DNA of 64,000 bases from Gonapodya prolifera JEL478. Its lineage: Eukaryota; Monoblepharomycota; Monoblepharidomycetes; Monoblepharidales; Gonapodyaceae. The translations under genes were made by a program, and so were the position numbers. The stretch covers positions 1-64,000 of the forward strand of contig KQ965759.1 of the NCBI GenBank assembly GCA_001574975.1, read 5' to 3'. Below the pieces are notes generated by a model, which had not been told where the DNA came from, made no database searches, and was given only the letters and a program-made list of their open reading frames with translations. Positions 33,106-44,972 of this stretch are shown one piece after another (within the stretch, counting starts at the first letter, position 1; each line of letters opens with the position of its first letter).

Positions 33106-36100
33106 ATGGCCACTCGCGCAGTGTTGGCTGCTGGAGCATTGGCAGCAGTCCCACTGGGACTTGCTGTCGCAAACGCGAGATGGAACGTGCTCGGAGACCG
33201 TGCGACCATCGAAAGTCGTCGGAAAACGCTCGAATAGTGAGTGCAGGCTGGAGTAGTCGACGGATTCCGACCAGGATTCTAATTAACCTGCTCGTCGGAA
33301 GTCTCGTAAAGAGGGATACAGATGGGCGTGCATCTGTGGTAGAAACATTTATTGACACAGCAGCAAAGAAGCCTGAGGCAGAGGCACTCGTCTACGCGAC
33401 TACTGGCCGGTCATTCTGCTGGAGAGAGTTGAATGAGCTCTCCAATGCCCTTGTGAGTCGGCAACTCTCACAAATCAAAGTTTCAAACCCAAATTATGGT
33501 TATGACTGTTCTCCGTGGGCTCGCTTATCAAATCTGCCAGGCGAACTATCTCCTTTCCACTTTTCAAGTTCGCAGAGAGGAATATGTCGCCATTCTGTTC
33601 GAGAACTCACCGGAAATGATTATAACGATGATAGCTTTATGGAAAATTGGAGCTCGGATTGTGCTTGTCAACTACAATTTCAAAAGTGAGAGCTCATTTG
33701 TCGCGGATTGTGCAGTGGACCGGAACTTGAGCCGCTCCTCGGCAGCTCGCTCTCTGGTTCAAGCCATCACAACCGCGCACTCACGTCTATTTATTTTTGA
33801 GTCTGCCCGTCACTCCGATGTCCGGAATATTGTTTCTGAGCTGCGCTCGAAGGACATTCAACATGTCGTCGCCTTCTGTGGCTACGAGTATCGCCAAGAA
33901 GACGAAACGACAACCTCCTCCACCATTGTTTCTGATTCTACGTCCTCCGCTCGAAACTCCTCAAATCCCTCACCAAGTGACCCACCACCTCGGCAACGAT
34001 CGTCATCTCTGTCGCCATACTCCACCCATAGCGCTAAAGACGTTTCTTTTACAGACTACTTCATTACAGAAACGATGTTGAAGTCTTTGGATAAAACGGA
34101 TTCTGCGGAAGCACGCGCGCGAAGGAAGAAAGTGCGGATGCGAGGTGTGTTCAAGCTACTTGATCCCTCCGCTCGTCGAAATGCCCATTTTCATACTTAA
34201 AATTCTTACGTAGATGGTGCAAGTCTTATATTCACGTCTGGAAGTGAGCGTACCATCTGCATGTTGACCGCCCCGCACAACATAAAGGCTGACCCACTCC
34301 TCTTCCAAAGCCACCGGCGCGCCGAAAGCCTCCATCAACAGCCATGTCAAATAGTGAGAATGTCTTTTACTAAAGTGGGGATCAGGTTCTTCATACCAAA
34401 CAATCGTTCGACGTGCCAGCTCTCGCATCGCCCCAACATCCGTTTTCCTCGGCTGGTACAGAGACACAGATAGATGGTACTCACCCCTTCCGCTATATCA
34501 CAGTGCGTCGGGTATCGGACTGTTCGTGTCTTGGTTCCGAGGAACGGTGCGAGACCGGTTGTTGTTTCTTCGACATCACCACCTTCTGAGACCTCAACCC
34601 GTAGACCTTGATCATAACCCGACGATTCTCGGCGAGGAACTATTTCAGAGAAGCTGCGGAGAACAATGCTACCGTTGTTCAGTATATCGGAGGTGGGTGC
34701 TGTAGTTGAAAAAGAGTGCTTCAATCCTTACGCTTACGCCGGATCCATTATGGAACAGAGATTGCTCGATTCGTCCTTGCCACTCCTCCTACTCCGTATG
34801 ATAGAAACCATCGGATACGAGCATGTTTTGGGAACGGATTAAGGTGAGTAATCACCCTGTCCTGACTTTATAATCCAGAATTTTGTAAGGTGACTGAACA
34901 TGGTTCGATATCTGTAGACCAGAGATATGGGAAGACTTCAAGGTCCGCTTCCGAATCCCTGTGGTGATGGAATTCTATGGATCCACAGAGGTGAAACTAA
35001 GTCTTATATTTCCTCTCGACGAGAGGGATCTCATACCGGCGTCACTCCTAACTTGTAGGGATGCATCTTTATGATGAACATTCAAAAAGGCAACTCCGGC
35101 ATTGGCGCGTGCGGAATACAAGGGCCGTTGCTCCGACATGTTGGAGATGTGAAACTTGTGAAGTACGATATTGTGCATGAGGTCCCTATTCGAGGGAAGG
35201 GTGAGTCTCCCATTGCTAGTCCTGATACTTTATGAGGGCGCTGAATCGTCTTTTTTGGAAATGTTGTTCAACAGATGGATTCTTTATTGAGGTACGGCCA
35301 GTTGTTGAACTCCAGCGGAGGAGTACACCGCTCACATGCAGAGGTCCCGCACAGGTCGGAGCGAACGAGACTGGCGAAGTCCTCGGGCGACTGCGACCCG
35401 AAGCCGAAAATCCCACACATTGGAGCTTTTTCGGTTTGTATTTCAATCTACTCGATATTTGGCTTTCCAGAATCTTACCTGCAATTCACCAGAGGGCTAT
35501 TACAATGATGCTGAGCTCACCAAGGCGAAAGTTTTGTATGACTGCTTCGAGAAGGGTGGTAAGTGGATCGTTGGAGGAACACTACGGATTGAGTATTCAC
35601 CGGGAGTCGCAGATTCTTACTTTAGGATGGGAGATCTCATGAGGCGTGACGAGTACGGCTACTTCTATTTTATTGATCGCGTTGGAGACTTGATCAGATT
35701 CCGCACTGAGTAAGTCACTGAACGTAACCTTTCGAATTGTTGGGAACAGAATGGAAGTTGGGAATGTCGCCAGGAATATTTCCACACTCGAAGTCGCCTC
35801 GAGTATTCAAGAGTTCTACTACGTCAAAGAAGCGGCCGTCTATGGGATTAAAGTGAAAGGTGAGTCTTCCACCTTTGGCATGTAAACGGTGACCTCACCG
35901 CCCAACATCGCACTCAGGCGTCGATGGCAGCGTGCCCATGGCGATTGTCACGTTACGATCCACGTTCGACAACGATCAGGCAATGGACCTGCTTGGACGA
36001 TTCCTTTATGACCGGCTCCCTTCATACGCGATTCCTCGGTTCATTCGCATCGCAGAGCGGATGGACCTCACGTCGACGCAAAAGATCCGAGTGGTTGACT

Positions 36101-36293
36101 GGCGAAAAGTACGTCGAGTTTCATTCCCAGAGGGTCCCTGACCTAATTATATGTTTCTGTCCCTCAGGACGGCGCAGACCCAGACGTTGTAAAAGGACCG
36201 CTCTATTGGCTCGACTTGGAGTATGCAGGAACGTACGTTCCTCTCATGAATAAGGACTACGAGAGGATTGCGGATGGTCGGGCGAGGTTGTGA
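33106..36293 (+). CDS. FATP/FAT1-type very-long-chain acyl-CoA synthetase
   Basis: Resolved exons: 33106-33236, 33302-33452, 33541-34144 (a 30-base GT-AG stretch at 33686-33715 may be retained), 34214-34243 and 34311 to about 34344. Later exons are clear by content. The order matches fatty-acid transport proteins: N-terminal hydrophobic segment (residues 6-24), YVAILFENSPEMI, P-loop LIFTSGTTGAPKAS, WYSPLPLYHSASG, ITRRFSARNYF, NNATVVQYIG, VVMEFYGSTE, GNSGIGACGIQGP, ETGEVLGRL, FRMGDLMRRDEYGYFYF, DRVGDLIRFRTENVEVGNV, and C-terminal DPDVVKGPLYWLDLEYAG. It should activate long or very-long-chain fatty acids to CoA esters at ER or peroxisome membranes and aid uptake. Exon 3 carries a long Ser/Pro/Thr-rich insert. 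The exon joint near 34350 is not fixed. Confidence 0.85.
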
Positions 36294-36611
36294 TGTGTGG
36301 GTATTGTCGGGCAATCTCCGCTCCGCAGAACCAGCGGAGATTGTGATATCTCATATCGTCTATGTAAATGTGGAATGAATAGTTTTGAGCCCAGTTTTTA
36401 CATTCATTACTCAAGAATTTATCGAGTGATCATTACGAGGACATCCGTGGTGGGCGCATTGACAATGGCAGTTTGAAATGATCACCAGTACACCGGCAAG
36501 TCTGGGTTCACAGCCAGGTCGTTCAAGTCTCAATTACCCCTCTCGCGATTCATTAAAACTGCAAGCCAAGATAGTTACAACCTTAGAAAACATCGCCTGG
36601 CCGTTCAATTT
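36294..36611. other. Convergent intergenic stretch
   Basis: About 320 bases between the FATP stop and the MYND gene stop. No feature seen. Confidence 0.4.
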
Positions 36612-37403
36612 CTAAGCATTCACCGATTCCAACAGCATCTGCATTCGTGCCTCAAATTCCTCAATGCCAATACCCTCTGGAGCCTCCGACCAGTGCGTCA
36701 TTCGACACCCCTCAGTCCTCCAGAAAAAGCTCAATCCAGTCTCGTCCAGCCAGCTTGGCATCCCTTCAGCGCCGCAAAAATGTTTGTGATACGCCCAATC
36801 ATTCTTTTGGCATTCCTTGGAGCAGTATTTGATCCTTTTGCATTTTGCGCAGGACAAGAGGTGCGCTGGCGCGAGTTGATGGTAGGGAAAATCACTCCCA
36901 GGGACGGAATTGGTTGGCCGAGCTGGTGGGGATTCTGTTCCCACTGAACAAGAGAATGATCCGCATACTAGCTGATAATTTGCCCTTTGTTCCTTTTTGG
37001 TTAGGGGGGTTCCAGCCTTGAGAATGTATTGCAAGGTTCGCCACCCACGTCTTGGGGGAATACCCGAGACGTCATCAGGGTGAAGAATCGCTCGCGGTCT
37101 CCAGAATCTTATCAAAGCTGTCGGCGTTCAGGGCGTGTTTGAAAACAAGAGCAACAACTGCATGCTTTCACTGGCAATATCGCCCCAAACTGGCAGCGTT
37201 AGGGTGTTTTGATCCAGGTCAGGTATATTGCGTTGAAATCGAACAATGAAGGGAGAGCTATCAGGAGATGGGGAAGCCACGGAGTGGTTCGCCATTATGA
37301 GCGATTGCAAAAGGTCCACGACGCAAATTTCATATGTGCAACTCTCAAGCATTCGTTTGAAAGCCTCGAACGAATCGTCGGGTGAGGCTGGAGATGCCGG
37401 CAT
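36612..37403 (-). CDS. MYND-type zinc-finger protein
   Basis: The first block (from M at 37403, MPASPASPDDSFEAFKRM) runs to about 37150. The last exon (36612 to about 36990) carries SCAKCKRIKYCSKECQKNDW followed by AYHKHFC, a good match to the MYND finger (CxxC...YCxxxCQxxxWxxHxxxC). The first Cys pair of the finger is weak (CGSFSC). MYND fingers are protein-interaction modules binding proline-rich peptides; fungi have many uncharacterised MYND proteins. The middle (about 36990-37150) changes frame in a way I could not explain with a standard intron, so a spliced gene or a slightly damaged copy are both possible. The stop is 318 bases from the convergent FATP stop. Confidence 0.55.
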
Positions 37404-37558
37404 ACCACGCGGTCCTTGATCACTTGGTAGTCCTTGAGAAGAGTAGGGGCGGCGTTTGCCCCAACCATGACAATTTTGGCTAGGATTGCAGCTATTGGAG
37501 TTGACGCGAGGAACCACGCGGTATGGATACAGTATGCTTTGTGGAGATTTAGGTTGAT

Positions 37559-38164
37559 TTAATAGTCGTGCATCGGATGTTCCCGGTCCAAAAACTTGTA
37601 GCGAGCGTGGCAAATGATGGCCACGGTGGGAATGAGTATATCTCGGCATCTTCGCTGGCAGCACAGAGGGCGGCCGAGCTCCATTCCGAGCTTCACTTGA
37701 GGCCACGTGACAATGTGTTCCATAACCCAGTCTTGGATGCAGTCTCGACATCCTTCCCTCCCATGCCCGCAGCGAGCACCAGCGTCTCCAGCGTGTCCGT
37801 CCACTGTGTGTCTGCTCATTTCGTCATTTTCTTGGCCACAGCAATTTTGCCGAACTAAACTAAAAAAGTTATTTGTTCGACAAGTCGAAGAGTTTCGATC
37901 CTGCAGGCTGTTTACAAGTACCAGCAGTCGCATCCAGACCGGACAACGCTGGGAATCCCTTCGTTGTTTTGGCTTTGTGATCCCGGGATCCTTATCAAGT
38001 GGGCACGAACCGGTGAACAACACACACAAGTCTTTGGCTGGGATGCTGTGCTCGGCTGATAATGAATCGGATGATCCGATCCTTTGTCGAGTTGGTCCTC
38101 GATATCTGGGAGACACCTTCTGAACCTCAAAAAAGTGTCGGGAAGCGTGGCAACAATCGCACAC
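37559..38164 (-). CDS. Cys-rich open frame with RING1/IBR-like spacing, function unknown
   Basis: A 201-residue frame. Its C-terminal half has Cys/His spacing reminiscent of the first RING of RBR-type ubiquitin ligases: CCGQ, then RCGHGREGCRDC, a helical spacer, and RPLCCQRRCRDIL. The N-terminal half is unremarkable (CDCCHASRHFFEVQK). No second RING or in-between-RING domain was found next to it, and the zinc ligands are not all obvious, so this may be part of a spliced gene, a remnant, or chance. It lies directly upstream of the MYND gene on the same strand. Confidence 0.3.
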   Translation of the reverse strand: MCDCCHASRHFFEVQKVSPRYRGPTRQRIGSSDSLSAEHSIPAKDLCVLFTGSCPLDKDPGITKPKQRRDSQRCPVWMRLLVLVNSLQDRNSSTCRTNNFFSLVRQNCCGQENDEMSRHTVDGHAGDAGARCGHGREGCRDCIQDWVMEHIVTWPQVKLGMELGRPLCCQRRCRDILIPTVAIICHARYKFLDREHPMHDY

Positions 38165-39513
38165 AAAGTTTGACTTCGCAGGCTCTCTATGGATGGGACG
38201 CTCCTGGGTGCGAAGTAACTTTGAGTTGACAGCTGTTGCGCTTCCTCTCCGGCCGTCACATCAGTTAAACACACGAAAACTAAAGCCCCAGGCTTGCCAA
38301 GAATCATGGCTGGCACTCCGAATCAGCAGAATCGTTTTTGATGGCAGCGTCTTTGCTAAGTTTGGACGAAGACGTCCCAGCTATATTATGCCACAGAGAC
38401 GTACAAGCGGTGGTACTCGCCCTCTACCCTTTTGATTCCATCTCCATGACCAGCTGGTAATGTTTGAGAGCTGTGTTTTCCGAGTACGCATTTGGTGCTT
38501 TAGAACTCCTTTGTCAGTTCTGTTCTAGTGTTCTGGTCCTTCACAACTTTTAATCTACATCTTCACGATCGTATTAGACGGAGGAGACGGACCTTCCTCG
38601 CCCAGTTAACGGGACCGCTCACCCATCTCAGAGGAGCTGCCGGGGCATCACCATCCTGATCATCAAAAAAGTCCAATCCCAATTATCAAAAGATTCACGC
38701 CGCACAATAAGGATACTTTCTGATGCTATTTTGTCTTGGTAAAAACAGCCCCTTACCAAGAATCAAAACCGCGACAGACAAATCCAAGTCAGCAAAAATG
38801 TTGTTTGCGCCTTCCCTCTGGATGATCCTCGTTCCAGCGCCTCCACTTTACCCCGCTTGACCCGGAGTTTACTTGATAAAGCTGGGCCCGCCACCACCGA
38901 GGCCTTCCTCCCCTCCGACCAACGCAGACCTCGTCTGAGCCACTTTCCCACCGGCAATCTATTCCAACGCAGCCTTGGTCCGGTCCGTCTGTTCTCCCTT
39001 GTGACCGCCGAGGACCTTTTCAGACACAAACAAACTGGCTAGGATGACATTCCCTCTGTCTGCCCTATTAAGCTTTGATGTTTGCTAGCGGTTCGATATT
39101 ATCAACAAAGAGAATAATATTCTCAGCGTATGCTCCCGTACATAAATGCACGCTCACACCCTCCCATAACTACGAATGTCACTGAGGACGTCGGAGAAAC
39201 ATCAAGAAGAGCTGGTTGCCGTATTACAATCACCTGGACGGGTTATTGGATCATATTCACGCACCACGTACAAATACTGCACTACTGCGGCTTCATGTAC
39301 TACCACTCCTCCTCCAGTTCCAGCACCTGCGTCAAACCTCAGAACACCGCCTCGGTCGAGCTCGTTGGTGTCACTCCACCACTTGCAGCAGATTTGGTAA
39401 CGTACTCATTGAGGTCGGTGAAGTGCCTTCGCTGGAGGATCTTGAGGTCTTCAAAGACTGGTGCAACGTGCACAACGCGACCACGGCAGGACGTGGGAAT
39501 TGGTTCGGGTTCA
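38165..39513. other. Gene-poor stretch
   Basis: About 1.3 kb with no convincing coding sequence. Short frames exist (for example a basic 88-residue frame at 38763-39029, minus) but none resembles a family. No repeat or RNA gene recognised. Confidence 0.4.
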
Positions 39514-40678
39514 TCACATCAATCTCGGTGCTTTCCACCAAACTCCCCCTTCCCCATTAAGGCACTCACCCCCCTCGGACCACTGACTCCTCCTCGTATA
39601 CAACTTGCTCAAAAAGTCCACCATGGCGCCCGACAGCACGATGGACTCCTCGAGCGGGATGGAGTCGAAGAAGGCATGGTCGATGGCGAACGGGTTGGAC
39701 GGGGGTGGGTGGAGCGCGAGGGTCACGAGCTCGGCGACAATGTCGGCGAGTTTGACGTCTGGTGGGAGGAAGCGGGGGTGAAGGTTGGGGAAATAATAGG
39801 ATGGCGGAAGAACGGGGAGGGAACGTACCGGCTTTAGGCCAGTTGTTGGTGGAAGCGAGCGTGAGTGGAGAGTCGGTGTTGTCGCCGCCGTGGGATTGGA
39901 GGAGGCGATTGTGGTGGGAGCGGAGCTGGAGCGGTCCGAGTGACAGGAAGGTTTAGGTCGGGTGATGACGTTCGACACGTGTGGTAAGAGAGAAGAAATG
40001 CACACCCTCCCAAATTCTCCAGAAGAAAGGTACACTCCAGTGCCGACTTCGAGCTTCCGCGACGGGAAGAGGAAGATGAGGGTGAAATAACACGCACCCA
40101 TACGAAAGGTTTCCCATACCGAGCGTACCCCGCGATGAGGAACGCCGTCTTGGTGGAGTCCTTCTCAAGATCACGGTCAGCGGGACTTGCGGGCGGGAGA
40201 CCCGAAAAAGTTTGAAGGGAGAGGCTGTGTTTTTTCATCGAGCGGAGTGAGCACGGGGGGCGAGACGGAAGAGACGGAAGAGAGGCTTACAGGCGTTGTG
40301 TCCGGTATGACAGCACGAGGTTGCTGGAGCTGAAATGATGAATAAAGGGGTGAGAGGAGGGTGAAGCCTGGAGTTACGGTTCCTCGAGGTAAATACAGAC
40401 CCTTCCTTGACAAGCTGGGCAGCATTCGAGTGGGCGTGCGGGTGCGCAGAGAAGATTGGCGTTTTGGAATCATTGAAGACGCGAATGATGAGTTCCTCGC
40501 GACCGCGTAGGTACGTCTCGAAGTAGCGGAAGCCCTGAGGGTTGATGGGTGGTTTTGAGAAGGATTTTCAAGGGGAATAATGAAGACGGGGACTCACGGA
40601 GAGGCAGCCAAAGGACAGGAATTCCGAGAGGAGGGGGTTGAGTTTCTGTGGGTCCTTGGATGGAGAACGGTTTGCCAT
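39514..40678 (-). CDS. Hypothetical multi-exon protein
   Basis: A plausible start at 40678 (MANRSPSKDPQKLNPLLSEF) is followed by coherent blocks divided by GT-AG introns: GFRYFETYLRGREELIIRVF, SAHPHAHSNAAQLVKEG, EKDSTKTAFLIAGYARYGKP and a final exon with VKLADIVAELVTLALHPP, then SIPLEESIVLSGAMVDF. The blocks look like real protein, with hydrophobic helices at the C-terminus, but I recognise no family. Ser/Pro-rich linkers separate the conserved-looking pieces. Exact exon ends were not resolved. The promoter region is shared with the plus-strand F-box gene starting at 40877. Confidence 0.4.
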
Positions 40679-40876
40679 TGATCACGAGTGTTGGTTGGAG
40701 AAAGGGGAGGGCGAAACAGGGCAGAAGGCGAGGCTTGGACGAGAGGTTTGACGTAGAGGGAAGGTAGGTGGAGGAGCGGTGGATGATTTGCAGGAGATGG
40801 TATTCTGCTGCTGCAATTGAAATGCTGGTTGAATGACAGTGAGGGCTGCAACCACAGCAACTGCATTCGACCGACG

Positions 40877-42407
40877 ATGGCAGCAGGAAGTGCGACTGTT
40901 CTGCCAAACGAGCTTATTGCAAAGGTACGCTGCAGTTTCTCTGTTTGCGGAATTGAGGAAGATGATGCCGTGCTGATCCAATACCTGCGCTTCTAACGAA
41001 GATTGTCGGCTCGCTTCCACCCGTGGGTGAATGTCGCATTTTACAGCCGAATCGCGATTCTGATCATCTTCACTTATAGCGCGATCTCGTATCATGCATG
41101 CGAGTCAGCAGAACGGTCGCAAACATTGTACGTTCCTTGTACAGCCGTATTCTTCACTTTCGCGTCGATTGTCCGAGCTCCCGCTACTCCAGGCCGCTCC
41201 ACTCCTGTACGGCACGCTCAAATTCCCTCAAGACAGGACTGACGCGTATCCCGCCCACTTTGAAAACGAGTCATGCACGGTCTTACCCTACGCAACTTTC
41301 ATTCGCAAGCTCCATATTCTGAAACCAAAGCCGAGCCGGCTTCTCATGGAATTTGTTCGATCTTATGGACATCAAATTGAGGAGATTCTAGTGGATAAGG
41401 ATGGCATGGCGGGGTGTGAGTCTGCTTCGCCTGCCAGTATTACAAGTTTGAAATCTCTCATTCCATTCGTGGTACTCGGTACTCGTAGGGGCGGCTTTCC
41501 CAATGATGGGCAACGACCCTCAATGGAGAATCGAAATCCTCAAACACACCCCCAACCTCCAAACTTTCCAAATGATCGATTGCTGGGTATGTGCATATAA
41601 ATTATCGTTCCCCGCAGGCTCACCTATCCACCAACCCAACCCAACCCAACGACGGCTTCCCTCCCACAGTGGCTCCACGACCTCGACGTTGTCTCCTGCC
41701 TCTCTTCATCCACATCTCTCCTCCACCTCACCCGTCTTCACGTGCAAGGCGCCGGCCTCTCCGTCACAGAAATCCACTCGATCCTCGTGGCGCGCGCGAC
41801 TGCCTCAGGATCCGTCGGAATCACCGACTTGGGGATGGACTTGCGGTTCTCGGACCCGTGGCCCAAGGCGGACCTGTTGGCCTCCGGGCTGGAGGGAAAA
41901 GTTGCACACCTCAAGGCGTTGCACATTCGGGTCTCGTTCAGCCACCACGCAGCCCTCTCAGACTCAGGCCTCCTCCCACTCCTCCAGAAATGCACCAACC
42001 TGCGCTCATTTTTCCTGGACAACGCAGACACGGCCGATCTCGCCGGAGAGCCGTGGAGTGTCGATGTCGACACCCGGCCCGCCAGCGGCGACGCAACAAC
42101 AGAGACCCTGGGCCTTGTGGGAACTCTCGCCACCCGCTGCGCCCTCCTGCGCCGAATCCACTTGGTCGGGTGGCGATTCACGGGCGACGAGTTCGCCCTC
42201 TTCAACAACCACAATGCCCCCGGGCTCCCCAACGTCGCCATTGGCGGAACGGTTCAGTATCCCCTTTCCGCAGACGTGAAAGACCGGGTCGTCGCGGCGC
42301 TCGGCGACCGCGTGCATTTCTTTCCTTCGGCGGACGAACTTCGAAACGCAAAGGCAGAGGCGAAAGTGTCGGTGCGGAATGGAATGCTGCACATCTCTTT
42401 TGGGTAG
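40877..42407 (+). CDS. F-box/leucine-rich-repeat-like protein
   Basis: Exon 1 (40877-40924) reads MAAGSATVLPNELIAK, and the next coding block continues with RDLVSCMRVSRTVANIV. Together these make an F-box of the common fungal type (LPxELxxxI...DLxxCxxVSRxW). Downstream exons give a leucine-rich alternation typical of F-box/LRR proteins: PLLQAAPLLYGTLKFPQ, IRKLHILKPKPSRLL, LKHTPNLQTFQMIDCW. The long last exon (about 41670-42407) has LLPLLQKCTNLRSFFLDNAD and LATRCALLRRIHLVGWRF. It probably serves as a substrate-recognition subunit of an SCF ubiquitin ligase; the target is unknown. The final exon ends VRNGMLHISFG. Confidence 0.7.
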
Positions 42408-42650
42408 ATTTGGTGACGGCGGTAGACTTGGTTATTAGAAGACCAGTCCCAGCAGTGCCACGGGGGAAGGATAAGCGGTATGGGACCTCGAGGAACCACA
42501 CAGATTGCCCTGTCGCGATGTAAATAGTGAGTGCCCAGGGAATATGGACACACGGAGGAGTAGAAGGATGTCTTATTTTATCAGGGCTTTGCTCTCGATA
42601 AGTTGTTATACGTATGTAATAGGACTTGCGACAGCAACTCGAATTGTTTC
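42408..42650. other. Intergenic
   Basis: Short spacer between the F-box/LRR gene and the kinase/Sel1 relic. No feature seen. Confidence 0.4.
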
Positions 42651-44972
42651 CCCACTGAATGTCCTTTTTGCGAGAGCCGTTGTGGACACATGCAACACCA
42701 ACCCACTCAACAACTCGGTATGGGGTCGGGTCCGATGTGAACGGTCACCCTTTCTTCATTTCTCCGATCATGGAGAATGGAAACATCAGGATGTACCTTG
42801 AATCGCTCCAGGGCACAGAGGAGTACCATGGCAAGGTCTTGTGCTTGGTGAGTCTAGCACCTGATCTTAATGATGTGTCTAAGAAGTTTGGCTTCTCTCC
42901 ATTGCCATCAGCTGTACGATGTTGCTCGAGGGATGGCATACCTTCACGACGTTAAACAAGTGATACACACTGACCTCAAGTCGGAAAATGTACTCGTCAC
43001 ATGCGATGGATTTGCAGTCATCACTGCTTTGGGTTCGCCAAATTCACGACTGGAGACGAAAACATAGTGTTGCCTGGGACGGACATGTATCTTCCGCCAG
43101 AGAGATTTGGGAAATATCTAGGAAATGATGGTGCTACGAGCAACGTCACTTTTGCTGGAGATGTTTACGCCTTCGGAATCATGATGTTCAATGTATGTTC
43201 ACTGTCAAATGTCATCATTACTCCACTCTTTAGTTTTTACCGTCATGCACCACACATTAACACCAGCTTTGGAATTTCAAAGCGCCATTCGGAGATCGTG
43301 ACGAACTACTCGAGGCAGTCCAGGGAATGAGACCAGCTATCCCCAAAAGCATACCCTCCGCAGTTACAAACTTGATGAAGAACTGTTGGTCTCAGGAGCC
43401 GTCAGGTCGACCAAAGTTCAAGGACATTGTATCCACATTTGAAGAAATCAGGTGTAGCATTTGCGTGTATGCAGACTGGCCGTTGACCGTTCACACATCA
43501 TTAAGACCTGAATTACCGTTGATGCGCCGTGCGCCATCAAGCAATGATACAATCTTCCGCCCTGTACATTACGTCTGCAATTGCGCTGAAGATGCCATTC
43601 GTACAAGCGCAGGATTTGCACAGTGACGGAAAGCGCGTGGAAGTCATTCGTTGGTACAAGCTTGCTGCAGAGCTCGGCCATGCTAATGCGCAGTTTGAAT
43701 TTCCTGAATGGTGCAAGGTTGGGGTGGGGCTCTACTACCGCGATCCATCCTTGGCGGTAGAGTGGTACCGCACAGTAGCCAAAGCACACAAGCATGTCGA
43801 TTCATTTTGTGCCTTGGGAGACTTCCACGCATATGGCATTGGTGGATGCCACCACTCCAGTAAGGAAGCTGAGAAATACTATCAATCAGCAGCAAAACAA
43901 GATCATCCTGCCTCGCAACTTCGGCTGGGCATAAGGACACATCCACTATAAGCGAAGCGTTGCAGTGGCTGCACATTGCTGCAGACCTCAATTACCCTCT
44001 TGCCCAGACCTTTTGGGGAGATGAGCAACTGGGGTTCAGCTGGTGGAGAAATGCGTCAGACCAAGGTGATGCAACTGCGCAGCGAAATATTGGCTTCTGC
44101 TACCAATATGGGGAGGGTGTGAGCAAGGATGATCATGATGCAGTGTGATGGTTCAGAATGGCTGCAGATCAGGGTGATGCAATTGCACAACGACAGCTTG
44201 GAGAGTGCAATGGGGTTCGGTGTGGAGAAGGACGATGTGGAAGCTGCAAAGTGGTACGGGATGGCGGGAGACCAGAGTGATGAGGTGACACAGTGTAATC
44301 TTGGTGTAATCTATGAACACGGACTGGGTGTGCAAAGGACAGAAATGAAGCTGCAAAGTGGTACAGGATGGCTACGGCCAATCAGAGAAACTCAGATGCA
44401 TATGCCAATCCTGGACTTTCCTACCAAAATGGTGCAGGTGTAGAGAAGGATGACGGGGAAGCTTTCAGGTTGATCCAGCTTGCTGCCAATGCAGGCGACG
44501 TAAGAGGCCAAATCGGGGTGCCTCATTGCTATGCAAACGGGCAAGGTGTAGAGTGCGACCTTGCCGAGGCAATTAAGTGGTATTGTCAGGCTACTTGGCA
44601 AGACAATGTGCAAGGCCAACACATTCTTGGGATCGCTTTACTTTAATGGGTGGGGTGTGGAGCAAAACTTCGGGAGGCAGCAGAATGGTACATGCTAGTG
44701 GCAAAGCAGAGTGCAGTGCAAAAAACTACATTCATTGTGGTGATAAACACTTTGAAACACATACCAATGTCCAGCTTTTGCCCCCGGTTGAATTTGTCAA
44801 GCGAAGAAGGTCGCAAGTTTCCTTTGAGGACATGCCCTTCAATCTCGTGAAGTTAGTGCAGCAGTGTTGGACCGACGAGCGTCAAAATCGGCCGGCTTTC
44901 CAGGATATTGTCAAAGTACTTGAACAGGTTCAACATGTGCGTCATATTAACTGCTCCAAGTCATTTCCTTAA
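42650..44972 (+). pseudogene. Decayed TKL kinase - Sel1 repeats - kinase fusion
   Basis: The first part is the C-lobe of a tyrosine-kinase-like kinase: GHPFFISPIMENGN (hinge), LYDVARGMAYLHDV, VIHTDLKSENVLV (HRD replaced by HTD), CFGFAKFTTGDEN (DFG replaced by CFG, with a frame change just before it), PGTDMYLPPERF, AGDVYAFGIMMF, then MKNCWSQEPSGRPKF. The N-lobe is missing. Then come at least six Sel1-type repeats (EVIRWYKLAAELGHANAQFE, DPSLAVEWYRTVAKAHKHVD, AFRLIQLAANAGDVRGQIG). The far end (about 44770-44972) is the tail of a second kinase (LVQQCWTDERQNRPAFQDIV). Several stops and frame changes interrupt the repeats. Kinase-Sel1 fusions are common in early-diverging fungi. This one can no longer encode an active kinase. 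Confidence 0.7.

Noticed and set aside
34156-34467. Minus-strand 103-codon frame across the FATP P-loop
   Set aside because: Antisense of real exons and introns; the plus strand has the conserved LIFTSG and TTGAPK motifs.
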